Notes: a model not told the origin generated them from the letters alone. Counted from the stretch's first letter, positions 50,201 through 58,563 are shown. The stretch: 64,000 nucleotides of DNA from Cydia pomonella (GCF_033807575.1 NC_084713.1:22109389-22173388); one strand, 5' to 3'. A program made the numbers and translations.

Positions 50201-53200
50201 TCTATTATTGTAATTAAGTAGAAGAGGTACCTATCAATATCAAAAAATATGTTTATTTTCATGATTTAATAAAAAAATAACCTCCCCTTAATAAGAACTA
50301 CTTCAAATTTTATTTGAAGCTATACAACACTAGAATACATGCTATTGCAAATCTAATAGTTTTACCTACCATACCAAGTACTTGATTTTGAGTATATTGA
50401 TTGAAAAATATGCCCTAAAATCAACAAAAAAATTTAATTATTATAATTAACAGAATATAATTAGTGGTACCGTAGGGTCTCTATTGTTTCGCATATAGTT
50501 TTAAGTCATAATGTATTGTTTGTCCGCATTTTCGTTAGTCAAAATTTGGTTTTTCTCAGAAACGCGTAACTATTCAGGACTACCATAAAACAAACCTAAC
50601 CTAACCTATCTATAGGATAACTTTACGAAAATCCTGAAAAGTTAACGGATTCAGAATTATGACAAATGTAAATCTGACGATCATTACATTATAACTTTCA
50701 ATAATTATGTCAAACAAAGGGATCCGGGTACTGTACAATCATATCAACAAAGCAAATTCGGTGGGCGTATTGCTTTACGCCCACCGAATTTTGTACAAAA
50801 AAGTAGGTAGTAAAGTAACTAACAACAGAAATTATCGTTCCAGACGCAATGGAAGAAGAATGAACTTGGATGTGAAATGTCCCAACCTCCAGCTGACTGG
50901 AGACTACACCCTCGGGGGCAAGCTGCTCATCCTGCCCATCGAGGGCAAGGGCAAATACAAGATCAGGATCCGTAAGTGCCTGCCGTTATATTATGGAGAT
51001 GTTGTCACTGATAGAAATGTTTGCTATAACATTTGCGAAGGCATATATTTTTTTTTCTGGTTTCTCGACTTCTAGAGAATTTTATTTTTACGTATCACTT
51101 ATAACCATAGCAAAATATTAAAAAAACATATTAATGTTGAATTTTTCGACTCTTTCCATGCATGACGCAGTAAAATAAACATTTTCAATTGGCAATATTT
51201 CACCATATTGGCACCTCACTAGCAACGGATTGAATTTATTATTATTAGCTTTTATGGGGGACAAATGAAATGTAAGATTTAAAAAAAAATGCGCCATAAA
51301 GCGCGTAGGAATGACTATTTAAAATCTTTCTCGGTTGTACCCTGGTAGCGGAAACGGGGTCCGAATTTGGCAACCTAATGCCAAGAATTGGCATTTGTTT
51401 TCAAAGTTGCTTGCTTCTACAGGTTAATTCATAAGTCGTCATACACGTCATCGTATACGTGTAAGTAATAATACTCTGAACGTTTAGTATAAACACTTGG
51501 GTGTCAGAATATTCAAAAATCTGACATGACTTACGTCAAATTAGGTACGGAAATACTACATAATCAGGCGGCATGAGCGAAGATGATATGTAAAGGAATT
51601 TCATACTGCCTTACATACCTAGGACTGTAAAGCAACCTTCTTTTGTTTTTTAACGACAAATTGTGACACAACGTCTTGGTATCCAACCATCAACTAGCTT
51701 CAGCTACAACTAGCTTTCACCAATGCTTTCACAACGGTATCTCAGTATTAATCCTTCCCCAGGTGACATCCTGGTGAAGCTCCAGATCGACACGGCCGAT
51801 GTGGAGAAGAACGGAGATAAGTTCTGGAAGGTCGCTAACTGGAAGTTTACGACCGACATTCAGACCAACGTGCATTACGCCTTCCAGAACTTGTTCAACG
51901 GGAACCAGCAGGCTGGTAAGTCATCATCATCTTCCTGGCGTTGACCCGGTTTTTACCCACGGTTCATGGGAGCATGTTGTCCACTTGGCTAATCCCAAGA
52001 ATTGGCGTAATAGTTTAGGGTCTGTTCGGAAAGAGAAGAGTCGAAATGTATTGAGCCTCATACATTCCACGACTCTCTTTCCGCACAGACTTTATAAGAC
52101 AATGACTACGCAGATAAGGGTCCAATCGGAAAATTCGGTTTTTTAACTCTTAACTTTGGATCCATAGGAAAGACATGAACCTATTTTTTATTTATATTAT
52201 ATGTATTTTAGCTTCACTTTTGAGTGGCATTAACTGGAGACACTTCATTCGGTTCTTGTGTGTTTGTATGATTTAATTTCATGTCTTAATTATTTATATA
52301 AGAATTCAAGTCTTGGAGACCCTTTACGTCTCTAAAGATATTTTATTATTATTATCGTAGGGCTTTATCCTCGTTATAGGCATTTTACATTATAGTTTTT
52401 ATATCATAGATCTATATCTAAGTTTAATAGCCAATCCCTGGCATCCGCTGTAAGCTCATAGAGTTCTTCAACTCTTCCAGCATACCGTCCGTAAAGATAT
52501 TTTAATGATCGTTTTTTTTTTTCAACTCATATTTTATCTATGACATTTAGAGACTTTTATATCTCTAAAGAATTTTAGTATTTGGTGTTTGTATTTATTT
52601 ATCATAGTTTTTTTTTGTATTTCAACATTTAGAGACTGTATACATCTCTAATAAAGTATCTAATATTGAATTGATTCCATATTTGTATTTGTATTTTGTC
52701 ATTTTTATTGATTGTAAAAATTTGACATGTAAACGTGCCCCTATGGCCTAATTGCTGAATAAATCTTTGTTTGTTTATATTCCTATTTTCTGATTGCTAT
52801 GTATGACGTAATGAGTAAAAAAATGTTTGTCGTGTCGTAATAATTATTATGGAAAAAGAAGTAGAAAGTATCTGGTCCCCAAATTGTATAATGAAATACC
52901 GTATGATATAAGGGAATGTAAATCATTTAGGATGTTTAAATGTAAATTGAAAACGTTTCTGTTAAACAAAATTAAATTACCACCACAATAAGCTATAAGA
53001 TGTACCGTACTTACTTATTAATTAACTAGGCAATATGCTAACCCATCTGTATTCCCTCTGCCAACAAACTGTCTTGCAGTTTGGCAGAAGAAAACAAAAT
53101 TGTAAAAGTAGGGTTTTTTTTTACCAGAATAAATGTTTTTTTTTTATGATTTATATGTTTAATTTATAACGTATTTCTTTCTCCAGCTGACACCATCCAC

Positions 53201-53338
53201 CAGTTTGCGAACACCAACTGGAAAGAGATCTACAACGAAGTCGGCACGCCGGTCACCGCCGCCATTGTCAGCAGGATCGTCAAAGCCATAGAGAAAATGT
53301 TCGAGAAAGTGCCCGTCAAGGAAATCAACCTTGAATAG
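35218..53338 (+). CDS. Takeout/JHBP-family secreted lipid carrier (plus-strand paralogue), 5 exons
   Basis: Spliced from 35218-35272, 43398-43617, 50844-50971, 51763-51915 and 53187-53338: 708 nt, 235 aa, all introns GT-AG with consistent phase (codons 19, 92, 135 and 186 split). Signal peptide MKFLIVVCVLVCGASA, mature NVAPFLTACKPSDTACL with the family cysteine pair Cys25/Cys32; extra Cys86 and Cys104. Diagnostic blocks are GVPELGLQTLDP, VKCPNLQLTGDYTLGGKLLI followed by LPIEGKGKYKIRI, and FQNLFNGNQQA. Family knowledge: an extracellular beta-wrap/helix carrier for hydrophobic ligands such as juvenile hormone or odorants; ligand and tissue cannot be read here. Introns of 8.1, 7.2, 0.8 and 1.3 kb are loaded with repeats. 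Same architecture as the minus-strand gene, from which it diverges 5' to 5'. It has only one terminal exon. Confidence 0.93.
35690..36270 (-). mobile_element. Two tandem LINE 3'-UTR fragments (ACGGAACCCT family)
   Basis: Segment 36002-36265 carries AGGGTTCCGT, ACAACAGAAATACATAATCT, GTTCATGAGATACAGCCTGG, GACGGACGGATGGACAGCGG, AGTCTCAGTAATAGTATAGG and GGGTACGGAACCCTAAA, a widespread lepidopteran RTE-like 3' UTR. A second, shorter copy sits in 35800-36000. Both are in intron 1 of the plus-strand takeout gene. Confidence 0.75.
36595..36713. repeat. Four-copy 30-bp tandem repeat
   Basis: Four near-identical units of the form TTTACACATAAATATGTGCA followed by GTTAACTGAA. Units differ at 1-4 positions. 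The ATATGTGCA/TGCACAGTTAAC content makes each unit partly self-complementary. Confidence 0.9.
37770..37842 (+). other. tRNA-like segment in left arm of the large inverted-repeat element
   Basis: A-box TAGTGTAGTCGG and B-box GGTTCGAGTCT (one mismatch to the consensus) at tRNA spacing, within about 73 nt. The T-stem TGAG/CTCA pairs, but the anticodon stem pairs poorly, so it is not called a functional tRNA. A run of more than ten T follows at about 37847, as after a pol III gene. Confidence 0.6.
38679..38760. repeat. Foldback element inside the large inverted-repeat element
   Basis: CGAAATTTTATAAGCTGGAC and GTGCACCTTATAAAATTTCG are inverted, with inner GTTTACCA and TGGTAAAC. Confidence 0.8.
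40176..40249 (-). other. tRNA-like segment in right arm of the large inverted-repeat element
   Basis: Minus-strand partner of 37770-37842: TAGTGTGGTCGG as A-box, GGTTCGAGTCT as B-box, T-stem CGAG/CTCG. The T-stem pair T-A of the left copy is C-G here, so pairing is kept despite two changes. A T-run follows on the minus strand. Confidence 0.6.
40338..40713. mobile_element. Harbinger-like MITE with TAA duplication
   Basis: Terminal inverted repeats GGGCTTGTGCACAAATCACG and GTGATTTGTGCACAAGCCC, with TAA directly outside both ends. Inner arms carry GAGGTTTTTTCGG and TCGTGATTTTTTCGTGACC with GACCCCCC-type runs. A 3-bp TWA duplication and a GGGC start fit PIF/Harbinger. Confidence 0.8.
41207..41637 (-). 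mobile_element. Mariner-like MITE, CATTGGACAAA family, one end truncated
   Basis: Starts CAGAGTGACCTTAGCCATTG and follows the 28644-29116 copy closely until about 41637, where it stops at GGTTCTAAATATC without the second terminal repeat. Contains a run of about 17 A near 41309. Confidence 0.85.
41925..42515 (+). mobile_element. Retroposon 3' region split by a hAT-like insertion
   Basis: 41940-42027 and 42481-42515 together reproduce the continuous sequence at 28230-28335 (TTTTCCCAGAGATAAGA, then GATCGATTT and TCGCCCTCGA, then AAAACCCCCATATAGCAAAT). Confidence 0.75.
42028..42480. mobile_element. hAT-like element rich in GAATATTCGG motifs
   Basis: Ends TAGAGATGCAACG and its inverse GCATCTCTA. 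Flanking TCGAGAAC and ACGAAAAC match at 6 of 8 positions, and the intact site at 28300 has a single CCGAAAAC, so this is an 8-bp duplication. Both subterminal regions contain many CCGAATA/TATTCGG copies, which may be transposase binding sites. No protein. Confidence 0.75.
42675..42775. repeat. Foldback, TTTTATCACTTG family
   Basis: Arms TTTTTATCACTTGTCACTAT and TAGTGTCAAGTGATAAAATG plus inner GCCTGTCACGTTC and GAACGTGACAGGC. Second copy at 15476-15548. Confidence 0.85.
43398..43617 (+). CDS. Takeout (plus) exon 2
   Basis: 220 nt from acceptor CTTCCAG to donor GTAAGT. Encodes PFLTACKPSDTACLLASAKK with the cysteine pair, GVPELGLQTLDPMTIDKVGS, and GLKNCEVPNF. Nine nucleotides shorter than the paralogous exon (9074-9302), in whole codons. 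Confidence 0.95.
44250..44637. repeat. Complex foldback element with two-step arms
   Basis: Outer arms ACGTCAAATATTTGGTCTAG and CTAGACCTAATATTTGACGT; inner arms TATTGTAAAGGGATACGGTC and GACCGTATCCCTTTACAATA extending through TCTATCTGAGGTG. The left side has about 50 extra bases between the outer and inner arms. Confidence 0.8.
45421..45469. repeat. Perfect 23-bp hairpin, 3-nt loop
   Basis: Left stem AGTTAAAGTGAATCACATTT plus AAA, loop TGC, and the exact complement to 45469. No mismatch. Lies in intron 2 of the plus-strand takeout gene. Confidence 0.95.
45680..45892. mobile_element. TA-flanked MITE (CAGTCAGCATC family), full copy
   Basis: CAGTCAACATCAATAGTAGC and GCTACTTTTGATGCTGACTG are inverted ends with TA on both sides. 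213 bp. Same family as 59000-59289 and 32366-32610. Confidence 0.8.
46145..46420 (+). repeat. Dispersed repeat shared with 14850-15110 and 34330-34560
   Basis: Contains TCTTGCAAGTTAAATTTGAC, ACAATGCAATATTATGGTAT, TGATCTGATGATGGAGACAG and TAGCCATAGGAACTCTGTGA, the complement of the 15-kb copy. Confidence 0.65.
46428..46480. repeat. Perfect 24-bp hairpin, 5-nt loop
   Basis: TATGTGCAATAAAGTGACAT plus ACAT, loop ACATA, then the exact complement. Both arms contain a LINE-tail-like TGCAATAAA. Confidence 0.95.
46620..46755 (-). mobile_element. LINE 3' end (ACTGGTAGAGAATGCC family)
   Basis: Minus-oriented: TTATTTATTTATTTAAACTT tail, then GGCGGACTTAATGCC and GGCATTCTCTACCAGTCAAC. Matches 27265-27385. 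Confidence 0.75.
46858..47233. mobile_element. TIR MITE, CAGGGCCCGTACTTTTCATG family
   Basis: Terminal CAGGGCCCGTACTTTTCATG and its exact complement CATGAAAAGTACGGGCCCTG, continuing through CCGTTGAC, with ACGTCA further in. 376 bp, non-coding, AT-rich interior. Target duplication unclear. Confidence 0.8.
47851..48127. repeat. Inverted copy of the 29375-29640 repeat
   Basis: Contains CGCTACAATACCTAGAGTAC, GTTCTTAGCTACTCTAGCGC and CTCTGGAGAGATTTGGAACT, complementary to the 29-kb copy. Confidence 0.75.
48190..48520 (+). mobile_element. LINE/SINE 3'-end (CCGACGTAGTAT family), long copy
   Basis: Has the additional 5' portion (CATCTCGCTTTGTGTGGTAG) and runs through GCCCAACTGGGGAAGTACCT to CACCGACGTAGTAT and an A-run. 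About 25 bp near GAGGGTGCGGAG is deleted relative to the others. One frame translates as EQSPTGEVPPPYRKPQPNN to a stop; its significance is unknown. Confidence 0.75.
48635..48786. repeat. Foldback element, GGCCGCGTAGCCAACGT family
   Basis: TGGCCGCGTAGCCAACGTTA and CACGTTGGCTACGCGGCC are inverted arms; the inner part has CACGCTCCGTAGC and CGGACCGTGAACG. Abuts the next foldback. Confidence 0.85.
48790..48918. repeat. Near-perfect foldback, GTCACGTCTGAAAATATCG family
   Basis: GTCACGTCTGAAAATATCGG through TACGAAAAATGTGCCAAAAA and TATGTATACAC is mirrored by the sequence ending GATATTTTCAGACGTGAC. Stem about 50 bp, loop about 25 bp. Confidence 0.9.
49192..49386. repeat. Foldback MITE, GTACGCGTTTGCGTTA family, copy 2
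   Basis: Same arms and ends as 12133-12324 (CTAGTGTAAATATTTTCGAC and GTCGATAGCGAAACGTGACG on the complement). Independent insertion in intron 2 of the plus-strand takeout gene. Confidence 0.85.
50754..50791. repeat. Perfect 15-bp GC-rich hairpin 52 bp before an exon
   Basis: AAATTCGGTGGGCGT, loop ATTGCTTT, ACGCCCACCGAATTT. It lies just upstream of the exon 3 acceptor of the plus-strand takeout gene, where it could form in the pre-mRNA. Confidence 0.95.
50844..50971 (+). CDS. Takeout (plus) exon 3
   Basis: 128 nt from acceptor GTTCCAG to donor GTAAGT. Encodes NGRRMNLDVKCPNLQLTGDY, then TLGGKLLILPIEGKGKYKIR. The split first codon (AA|A) gives Lys92. Confidence 0.95.
51763..51915 (+). CDS. Takeout (plus) exon 4
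   Basis: 153 nt from acceptor CCCCAG to donor GTAAGT. Encodes DILVKLQIDTADVEKNGDKF, WKVANWKFTTDIQTNVHYAF and QNLFNGNQQA. Five codons longer than the paralogous exon at 4935-5072. Confidence 0.95.
52017..52092. repeat. Foldback element in intron 4
   Basis: GGTCTGTTCGGAAAGAGAAG and CTCTCTTTCCGCACAGACT are imperfect inverted arms; inner AGTCGAAATGTA and TACATTCCACGACT. Confidence 0.75.
52848..53050 (+). mobile_element. LINE reverse-transcriptase C-terminal remnant
   Basis: One frame reads GKRSRKYLVPKLYNEIPYDI, then RECKSFRMFKCKLKTFLLNK and IKLPPQ-stop: the LP-x-LYN-x-IP-x-x-IR...FK-x-x-LK C-terminal pattern of CR1/Jockey-type elements. Only about 46 residues remain. A different LINE tail (GTGCCCCTATGGCCTAATTG then CTGAATAAATCTTTG) sits just upstream at about 52735-52770. 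Confidence 0.75.
53187..53338 (+). CDS. Takeout (plus) terminal exon 5
   Basis: 152 nt from acceptor TCTCCAG to TAG. Encodes DTIHQFANTNWKEIYNEVGT, through IVSRIVKAIEKMFEKVPVKE and INLE. Same length as both minus-strand terminal exons. Candidate poly(A) signals are ATTAAA at 53434 and AATAAA at 54195. Confidence 0.95.
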
Positions 53339-54540
53339 TTTAGTTACCAATTTTTATGATAGATGGCGCTGTAATGTCGGCTACATCGCGCTGTTAAGAT
53401 TTTTACACAATTCAATAGAAAGCCAAACGTACGATTAAAGTTAGTGATTTCTTGACAACTTACTTCTTAGTTTTTGAATAAGTTTTAAATGAAGAGTCTT
53501 AGATATAATAAGTGCAGTTTAGTAACTAAGAAGCCGTTAAGGAGATCAATTGACTAGTTCATCTTAGTGATGTTATTTGACTTGGGCATGTGACAGAAGA
53601 CGACGTGATATTGCCATACTACTGACTTAGTTTCTATTCTCATAATTAATTGACTTTACATAGAAATATCTATTTCTCACGCGGGGTTCCTGCCACAAAG
53701 GTTTTCCTTGTAAATAATTATTGTTTGTGGTTACTGTTAAGGATTTATAATGCAAGGAACGGAAAAATACTTGGATAATCATCTGTGTGTTATAATAATT
53801 TGTAAGTATTTGTAAAATAATATGGGAACAGTTTGCCATAAAATGTAATGAATACAAGATTTTAAATGAGGTAATTGTTGTATTATTAAATAGTTATTAA
53901 GTTACACGCCACTTATTTAACATTTAAGTTTCACATAACAGACAAGATTATCTAGTCCACAATAATTTAACAATCATAAGGTAGCCATTTTATTCAGAAA
54001 AATTCAAACAAAATTAGTGGCATTATTATTATTATTAGCTGTTCGCAGCAAATATCGACGAAAAATAGTAGATTATACAACTAGGGCATAAAGCGACCCA
54101 TGTTATCCGAAGCAACAGCGAGGACCGTTAAAGGTCGACGATAACACGGGGCCTTTATGCTAGAAGTGTATACTCTATTTTTTACTTGTGAGTAAATAAA
54201 CAAAAACATCGAATATTTTAGGTTATTTTACCTTATTTTTTACAAGACTAAACAAAATCGGACTCGGGCCGGTCGAGGGCACGGGGCGCGCCGGACGGGG
54301 GCGCGCTGGCAGAGCTGGCAGTTTGTATGACTGATTTTGGACTTTATTGCTAAGTAAATGAAGATCATAATAGATGATTTTACTTTATGCTCTATAGAGC
54401 ATAATAAGCATGAGAAGTAAAAACAGACACTTTTGTGACCTCAGGAAAAGTTCCTGAATAAAAGTGGTTCCTTATGACATGACCTACATTTTCACGGGTT
54501 TATCCATAGTATATGGCTAGGGGATACATCACTGGCTAGC

Positions 54541-54716
54541 AGGGCCGGATTTAGGGGAGGGCAACCGGGGCTACTGCCCCAGGCCTCCACAAAAGAGCCC
54601 CCCCCCCACAATAGAGAATTCGGTAAATTTACCATTTTATTTGGAAAAAATTTGGGGCCAGGGGGCCTCCACACCTTTATTGCCCGAGGCCTCCAGACCT
54701 CTAAATCCGGCATTGC
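54541..54716. repeat. MITE with GCCGGATTTA ends
   Basis: GGGCCGGATTTAGGGGAGGG and ACCTCTAAATCCGGC are inverted ends around a G/C-run-rich interior (CCCCAGGCCTCCAC, GGGGGCCTCCACAC). Short, non-coding. Confidence 0.7.
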
Positions 54717-55031
54717 TGGCTAGGGGTTCTAGCCTGCTATCTAATATATCCAGGTCAGCATAAAGGGTGAATGTCTACCGTGAACTTTAACCCTATTATT
54801 TCCGTTCTTTTAAGCCTAAACTTGTGTCATGTAAATATCTTTGTCAAAGAGCAAGCTCAGGGGAAAACCCTCGCGACCTCGAACATGTTTACTTGTTTAA
54901 CGTCTTTTCACAGAATTAATATGTTTATAGGTAAATATCCGCGATTTTTTCGCATTCGTTATCCTTATTGATCTACCTATAACGTTAAGTGCATTTATTA
55001 TGTGTAGTTAATTGATATTTAATTTAATTTA

Positions 55032-55265
55032 GACGACCGGTCTGGCCTAGTGGGTAGTGACCCTGCCTACGACGCCGATGGTCCCGGGTTCAAATCCTGG
55101 TAAGGGCATTTATTCGTGTGATGAGCATGGATATTTGTTCCTGAGTCATGGGTGTTTTCTATGTATTTAAGTATTTATAAATATTCTAAGTACCCTCAAC
55201 ACAAGCCTTATTGAGCTTACTGTGGGACTTAGTCAATTTGTGTAATAATGTCCTATAATATTTTT
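55032..55265 (+). mobile_element. tRNA-derived SINE, nearly complete
   Basis: GACGACCGGTCTGGCCTAGT head with A-box TGGCCTAGTGGG, B-box GGTTCAAATCC, body with GTCATGGGTGTTTTCTATGT and TTGAGCTTACTGTGGGAC, tail TGTCCTATAATATTT. Confidence 0.9.
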
Positions 55266-55394
55266 TTTAATTTTTTTTTATATCGTAACCAGTCCATTGA
55301 GTAGCAAACGTAAATTATAAGACCATAAAACAGTTCGCGCGCTGTTTGGTCACAGTTACAGTTAACCATAGCATCATCATCATCAACATGAACT

Positions 55395-55785
55395 TAAGAG
55401 TTATTCTTTTGTCGGTGGAGTATCTTCCAGCTTTTCCTATCTTGCGCCAACTCTTTGACTGGGTTTTCCTCTACCTCGCTTGCGTGCTATCCGCCCCTCC
55501 AGGATAGTTTTAAGGAAGTGATCGTATCGTATTAAATGTCCAATCATTTTTCCGCGTCTGTTTTCTATAGTGTGTAGAATAGCTCTTCTTTCACTCACTC
55601 TTCGTAGCACCTCTTCATTCTTTATCTTGTCTCTCCAATTAATGTCTTCTATTCGTCTCCAGCACCACATTTCAAATGCTTCCATTCTCTTCCTGTCTCT
55701 TAGGGTCGTTGTCTACGTTTCACTTCCATAGAGAGCTATACTCCAGACGTACACCTTAATCAGCAGTTTCTTGTTTCTTAACCAT
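55395..55785 (-). mobile_element. LINE reverse-transcriptase C-terminal fragment
   Basis: Minus strand reads NKKLLIKVYVWSIALYGSET, a stop, TTTLRDRKRMEAFEMWCWRR, then VSERRAILHTIENRRGKMIG, HLIRYDHFLKTILEGRIARK and RGRGKPSQ. The L-Y-G-S-E-T and E-M-W-C-W-R-R blocks and the R-G-R-G-K/R-P end are hallmarks of LINE polyproteins. One in-frame stop after GSET; otherwise open for more than 80 codons. Confidence 0.9.
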
Positions 55786-56282
55786 AGCACTGTTTCGAAT
55801 GTATAGCCGGTCAGACAAATGTCAGTAGAACAAAGCGCGAAATTAAAATGTTTTATTGGAGACAAATCCTATCCTGAACAATATTCCTACTGATTCGTAT
55901 AATGAAATAGCGAGGGTTTCTTTTTTTAATTTTTAGTTGGTTCGATTCCCGGATGAGACAAACGAATTTCAGATGATCTTTGAATGCAGTTTTGTTTCTT
56001 TTCAAAAATAAAGGAAAGTTTCCTTTGAGTGAAATGAGCTAACTAAAGGATTTAAAGTAGTCAGCCATAGATTTTTTTCCACCCTGTATAAGTATGTATA
56101 TATCGTCGCCTAGTACCCATGCTGCATCAATGCTTAGTTTGGGGCTAGTTCTATACACGGTGTTTTTTTAACTCCGTTAATTTAGGGGCATGGCTAAGTA
56201 CATTTTAGGAAACTGAATGGAATAGTTATTTTTTTATTATTTTAATTTTTATTTAGTCATTAACATTAGAGGACTGTCTTAC

Positions 56283-56487
56283 ATAGATTGACTAAGCCCC
56301 ACGGTGAGCTCAAGAAGGCTTGTGTTGTGAGTACTTAGACAACGATATAAATACTTAAATACATAGAAACCACCCATGATTGACGACTGAATCATGGGTG
56401 TTTTCTGTGTATTTAAGAATCATAGGTGTTTTAACACAAATAAATGCCCTTACTGGGATTCGAACCCAGGACCATCGGCTCAGACGG
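56283..56487 (-). mobile_element. tRNA-derived SINE with internal inversion
   Basis: Minus-oriented tail and body (CACCCATGATT) are followed by a plus-oriented piece (AATCATGGGTGTTTTCTGTG), then the minus-oriented B-box region GGGATTCGAACCCAGGACCA. The head is truncated after CCATCGGCTCAGAC. Confidence 0.7.
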
Positions 56488-56630
56488 ATCTTTAAATTAA
56501 TAGCGTTATTTTACATTATGTTTAAATTCATCAAACAATTGAAAACTGTGACATATCAAATGTCCGAGATAGTACTTGCGTTTAATAGCAAATGTATGAA
56601 CTCATACTAAACACTAATCAATATGTAAAC

Positions 56631-56745
56631 AGAGGGCTTACCGCGAACCACGTTTGACGTGTTGCCTCTCTGTCGCACGTGTAACTTTGCACGTAAATGT
56701 GACAGGGAGGCAACACGTCGAACGTGGTTCGCTGTAGGTCCTCAG
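56631..56745. repeat. Foldback MITE, CCTACCGCGAACCACGT subfamily
   Basis: GGGCTTACCGCGAACCACGT and ACGTGGTTCGCTGTAGGTCC are inverted; inner TGTTGCCTCTCTGTC and GACAGGGAGGCAACA. Same subfamily as 59132-59249. Confidence 0.85.
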
Positions 56746-56796
56746 GTCCTAAGGCGAGCGCGCGCTCACGCTACACGCTCGTAGAGGTCTCATTAG

Positions 56797-57495
56797 AAAA
56801 TAATAATAATAATAATAAACCCGCGGGGGCAGCTTGTGGCGAGCTGACGGTGAGTGGCGACACCGCGGACCCCTATTCCAGAGGGTCCTTTTATTTGGCC
56901 CTCGCCTCTGCGCTTGCCTTCACCGGCCGGCCAGAGTGGAGTCGCAAGAGCGGGACCTATGCTCCAGGTTGGAAGTGTAAAATGTCATAACGCCGGCGGC
57001 CTGCTGAACGGATTACCGGGATCTGGCTGCCGCAGACTCACCTCTCGACAACCTCACAGCCGCTCCAAAGTGTTGCCCTATTGTCGCACTGTGCGTGCGG
57101 CCGTTGTGGGGCCCACTCAATGAGTTGGCGAGTCACCACCTGTCTTAAACAATTCCGAGACTGATTGTCACGGCAGGTGTCCGTTAGTCTCCTCCTATAG
57201 CCCATTATCCAGTCCATCCAACTTTCAAATCAATAGCCTTATGACCTTAGATCCCATCGCAGCACAAAAGTGCTGCACTGCAATAGTCTTTGCACCTGGC
57301 GGGGACCATCTCCGGATGTATCATGTTGTGCGCTCGGGGATGGTATCCGCCACGTGTATCCCTTGCTTTTAGATTAATTTGTCTTAAAGGGCCTCTGCGC
57401 TGTTGGCTTCGGCTCCACGCATGCCTCCCAAAGGTCCGGGACCCCATGGTCCCGAGATATGGTAAGACAGACAAATAATAATAATAATAATAATT
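56797..57495 (+). mobile_element. GC-rich insertion flanked by TAA microsatellite on both sides
   Basis: Between AAATAATAATAATAATAAA (56797) and ACAAATAATAATAATAATAA (57474) lies about 660 bp of unusually GC-rich sequence, starting CCCGCGGGGGCAGCTTGTGG and ending CCCGAGATATGGTAAGACAG. No long frame is convincing. The layout suggests a retrotransposon, or its 5'-truncated or non-autonomous derivative, with TAA-repeat target preference, as known for Dong/R4-clade elements. The assignment is inference. Confidence 0.55.
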
Positions 57496-57700
57496 CAGCC
57501 TATATACGTCCCACTGCTGGGCACAGGCCTCTTCTCATGTGCGAGAGGGCTCGGGCTATAGTCCCCACGCTAGCCCAATGCGGATTGGGGACTTCACATA
57601 CACCTTTGAATTTCTTCACAGATGTATGCAGGTTTCCTCACGATGTTTTCCTTCACCGAAAAGCTAATGGTAAATATCAAATGATATTTCGTACATAAGT
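57496..57700 (-). mobile_element. LINE 3'-UTR fragment (CCACTGCTGGGCACAGGCCT family)
   Basis: CCTATATACGTCCCACTGCT, GGGCACAGGCCTCTTCTCAT and TTTCCTCACGATGTTTTCCT are the recurrent blocks of a common lepidopteran RTE-like 3' end, here reversed, with the TAA array as its tail. Confidence 0.7.
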
Positions 57701-57948
57701 TCCGAAAAACTCAAAAGAAAAAAAAAAAGAAGAATAAATCATTAATTATCTCCAAAATGGAGTTAATTAGAATACTGGTTTCTTAATTTGAGCTCAGGAA
57801 ATTAAAGGACTTAAAAAAAACACGGTGTATGTGTAAGACTGCCCCTAAAATATTTATTTATTTATTTGGAAAAGTTCTGGGAAATCTCATGAAATATTCC
57901 ACAAGAAATAAAGAAAATGGATATTTTAGAAATGGATATTATTATTTT

Positions 57949-58204
57949 GACGACCGGTTTGGCCTAGTGGGTAGTGACCCTGCCTACGAAGCTGATGGTC
58001 CCGGGTTCAAATCCTGGTAAGGGCATTTATAATTGTGATGAGCATGGATATTTGTTTCTGAGTCATGGGTGTTTTCTATGTATTTAAATATTTATATATT
58101 ATATACATATATCGTTGTCTAAGTACCCTCAACACAAGCCTTATTGAGCTTACTGTGGGACTTAGTCAATTTGTGTAATAATGTCCTATAATATTTATTT
58201 ATTG
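57949..58204 (+). mobile_element. tRNA-derived SINE, full length
   Basis: GACGACCGGTTTGGCCTAGT head, B-box GGTTCAAATCC, full body and TAATATTTATTTATTG tail. Closest to the 55032 copy. Confidence 0.9.
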
Positions 58205-58392
58205 ATTTCCGTACAAAATTATGAGAAGTTTCTGAAATTTCGCAATTTTGGAAACTTTCAGACGGCGCATCAGTAGCTACTCTATCCCTTTTCGGAAACA
58301 CACCATTAAAATGATGTAAGCCACATACATAGTCCTAATCATAATGTAGGCATGTGCCTTGCCTTCAAGACTTATTACTACGAAGACAAATG

Positions 58393-58473
58393 GTCGTGAC
58401 GTCAAGACAAGGCTACCGGTCGCACGTCACGTAGGCCAACATCACGTCACGTCACGTCGCTTGACGTCAATCG
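58393..58473. promoter_or_regulatory. Cluster of CACGTCACGTC / TGACGTCA-like motifs
   Basis: Within 80 bp: GTGACGTCAAG, GCACGTCACGTAGG, ATCACGTCACGTCACGTCGC and TTGACGTCAATCG. TGACGTCA is the CREB/ATF core; a repeat origin is equally possible. Confidence 0.35.
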
Positions 58474-58563
58474 TCAGATAACTTTAATTATGATTTTATT
58501 AAACGACTAAAATTGATCTTCCCAATTTTATTTTTAGATTTGTGTACCTAACCAACCTTTGAT

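Noticed and set aside
50707..50843. Frame extending upstream of takeout exon 3
   Set aside because: It reads through the hairpin and the TTCCAG acceptor; the paralogue has the exon start at the equivalent acceptor, so the upstream part is intronic.
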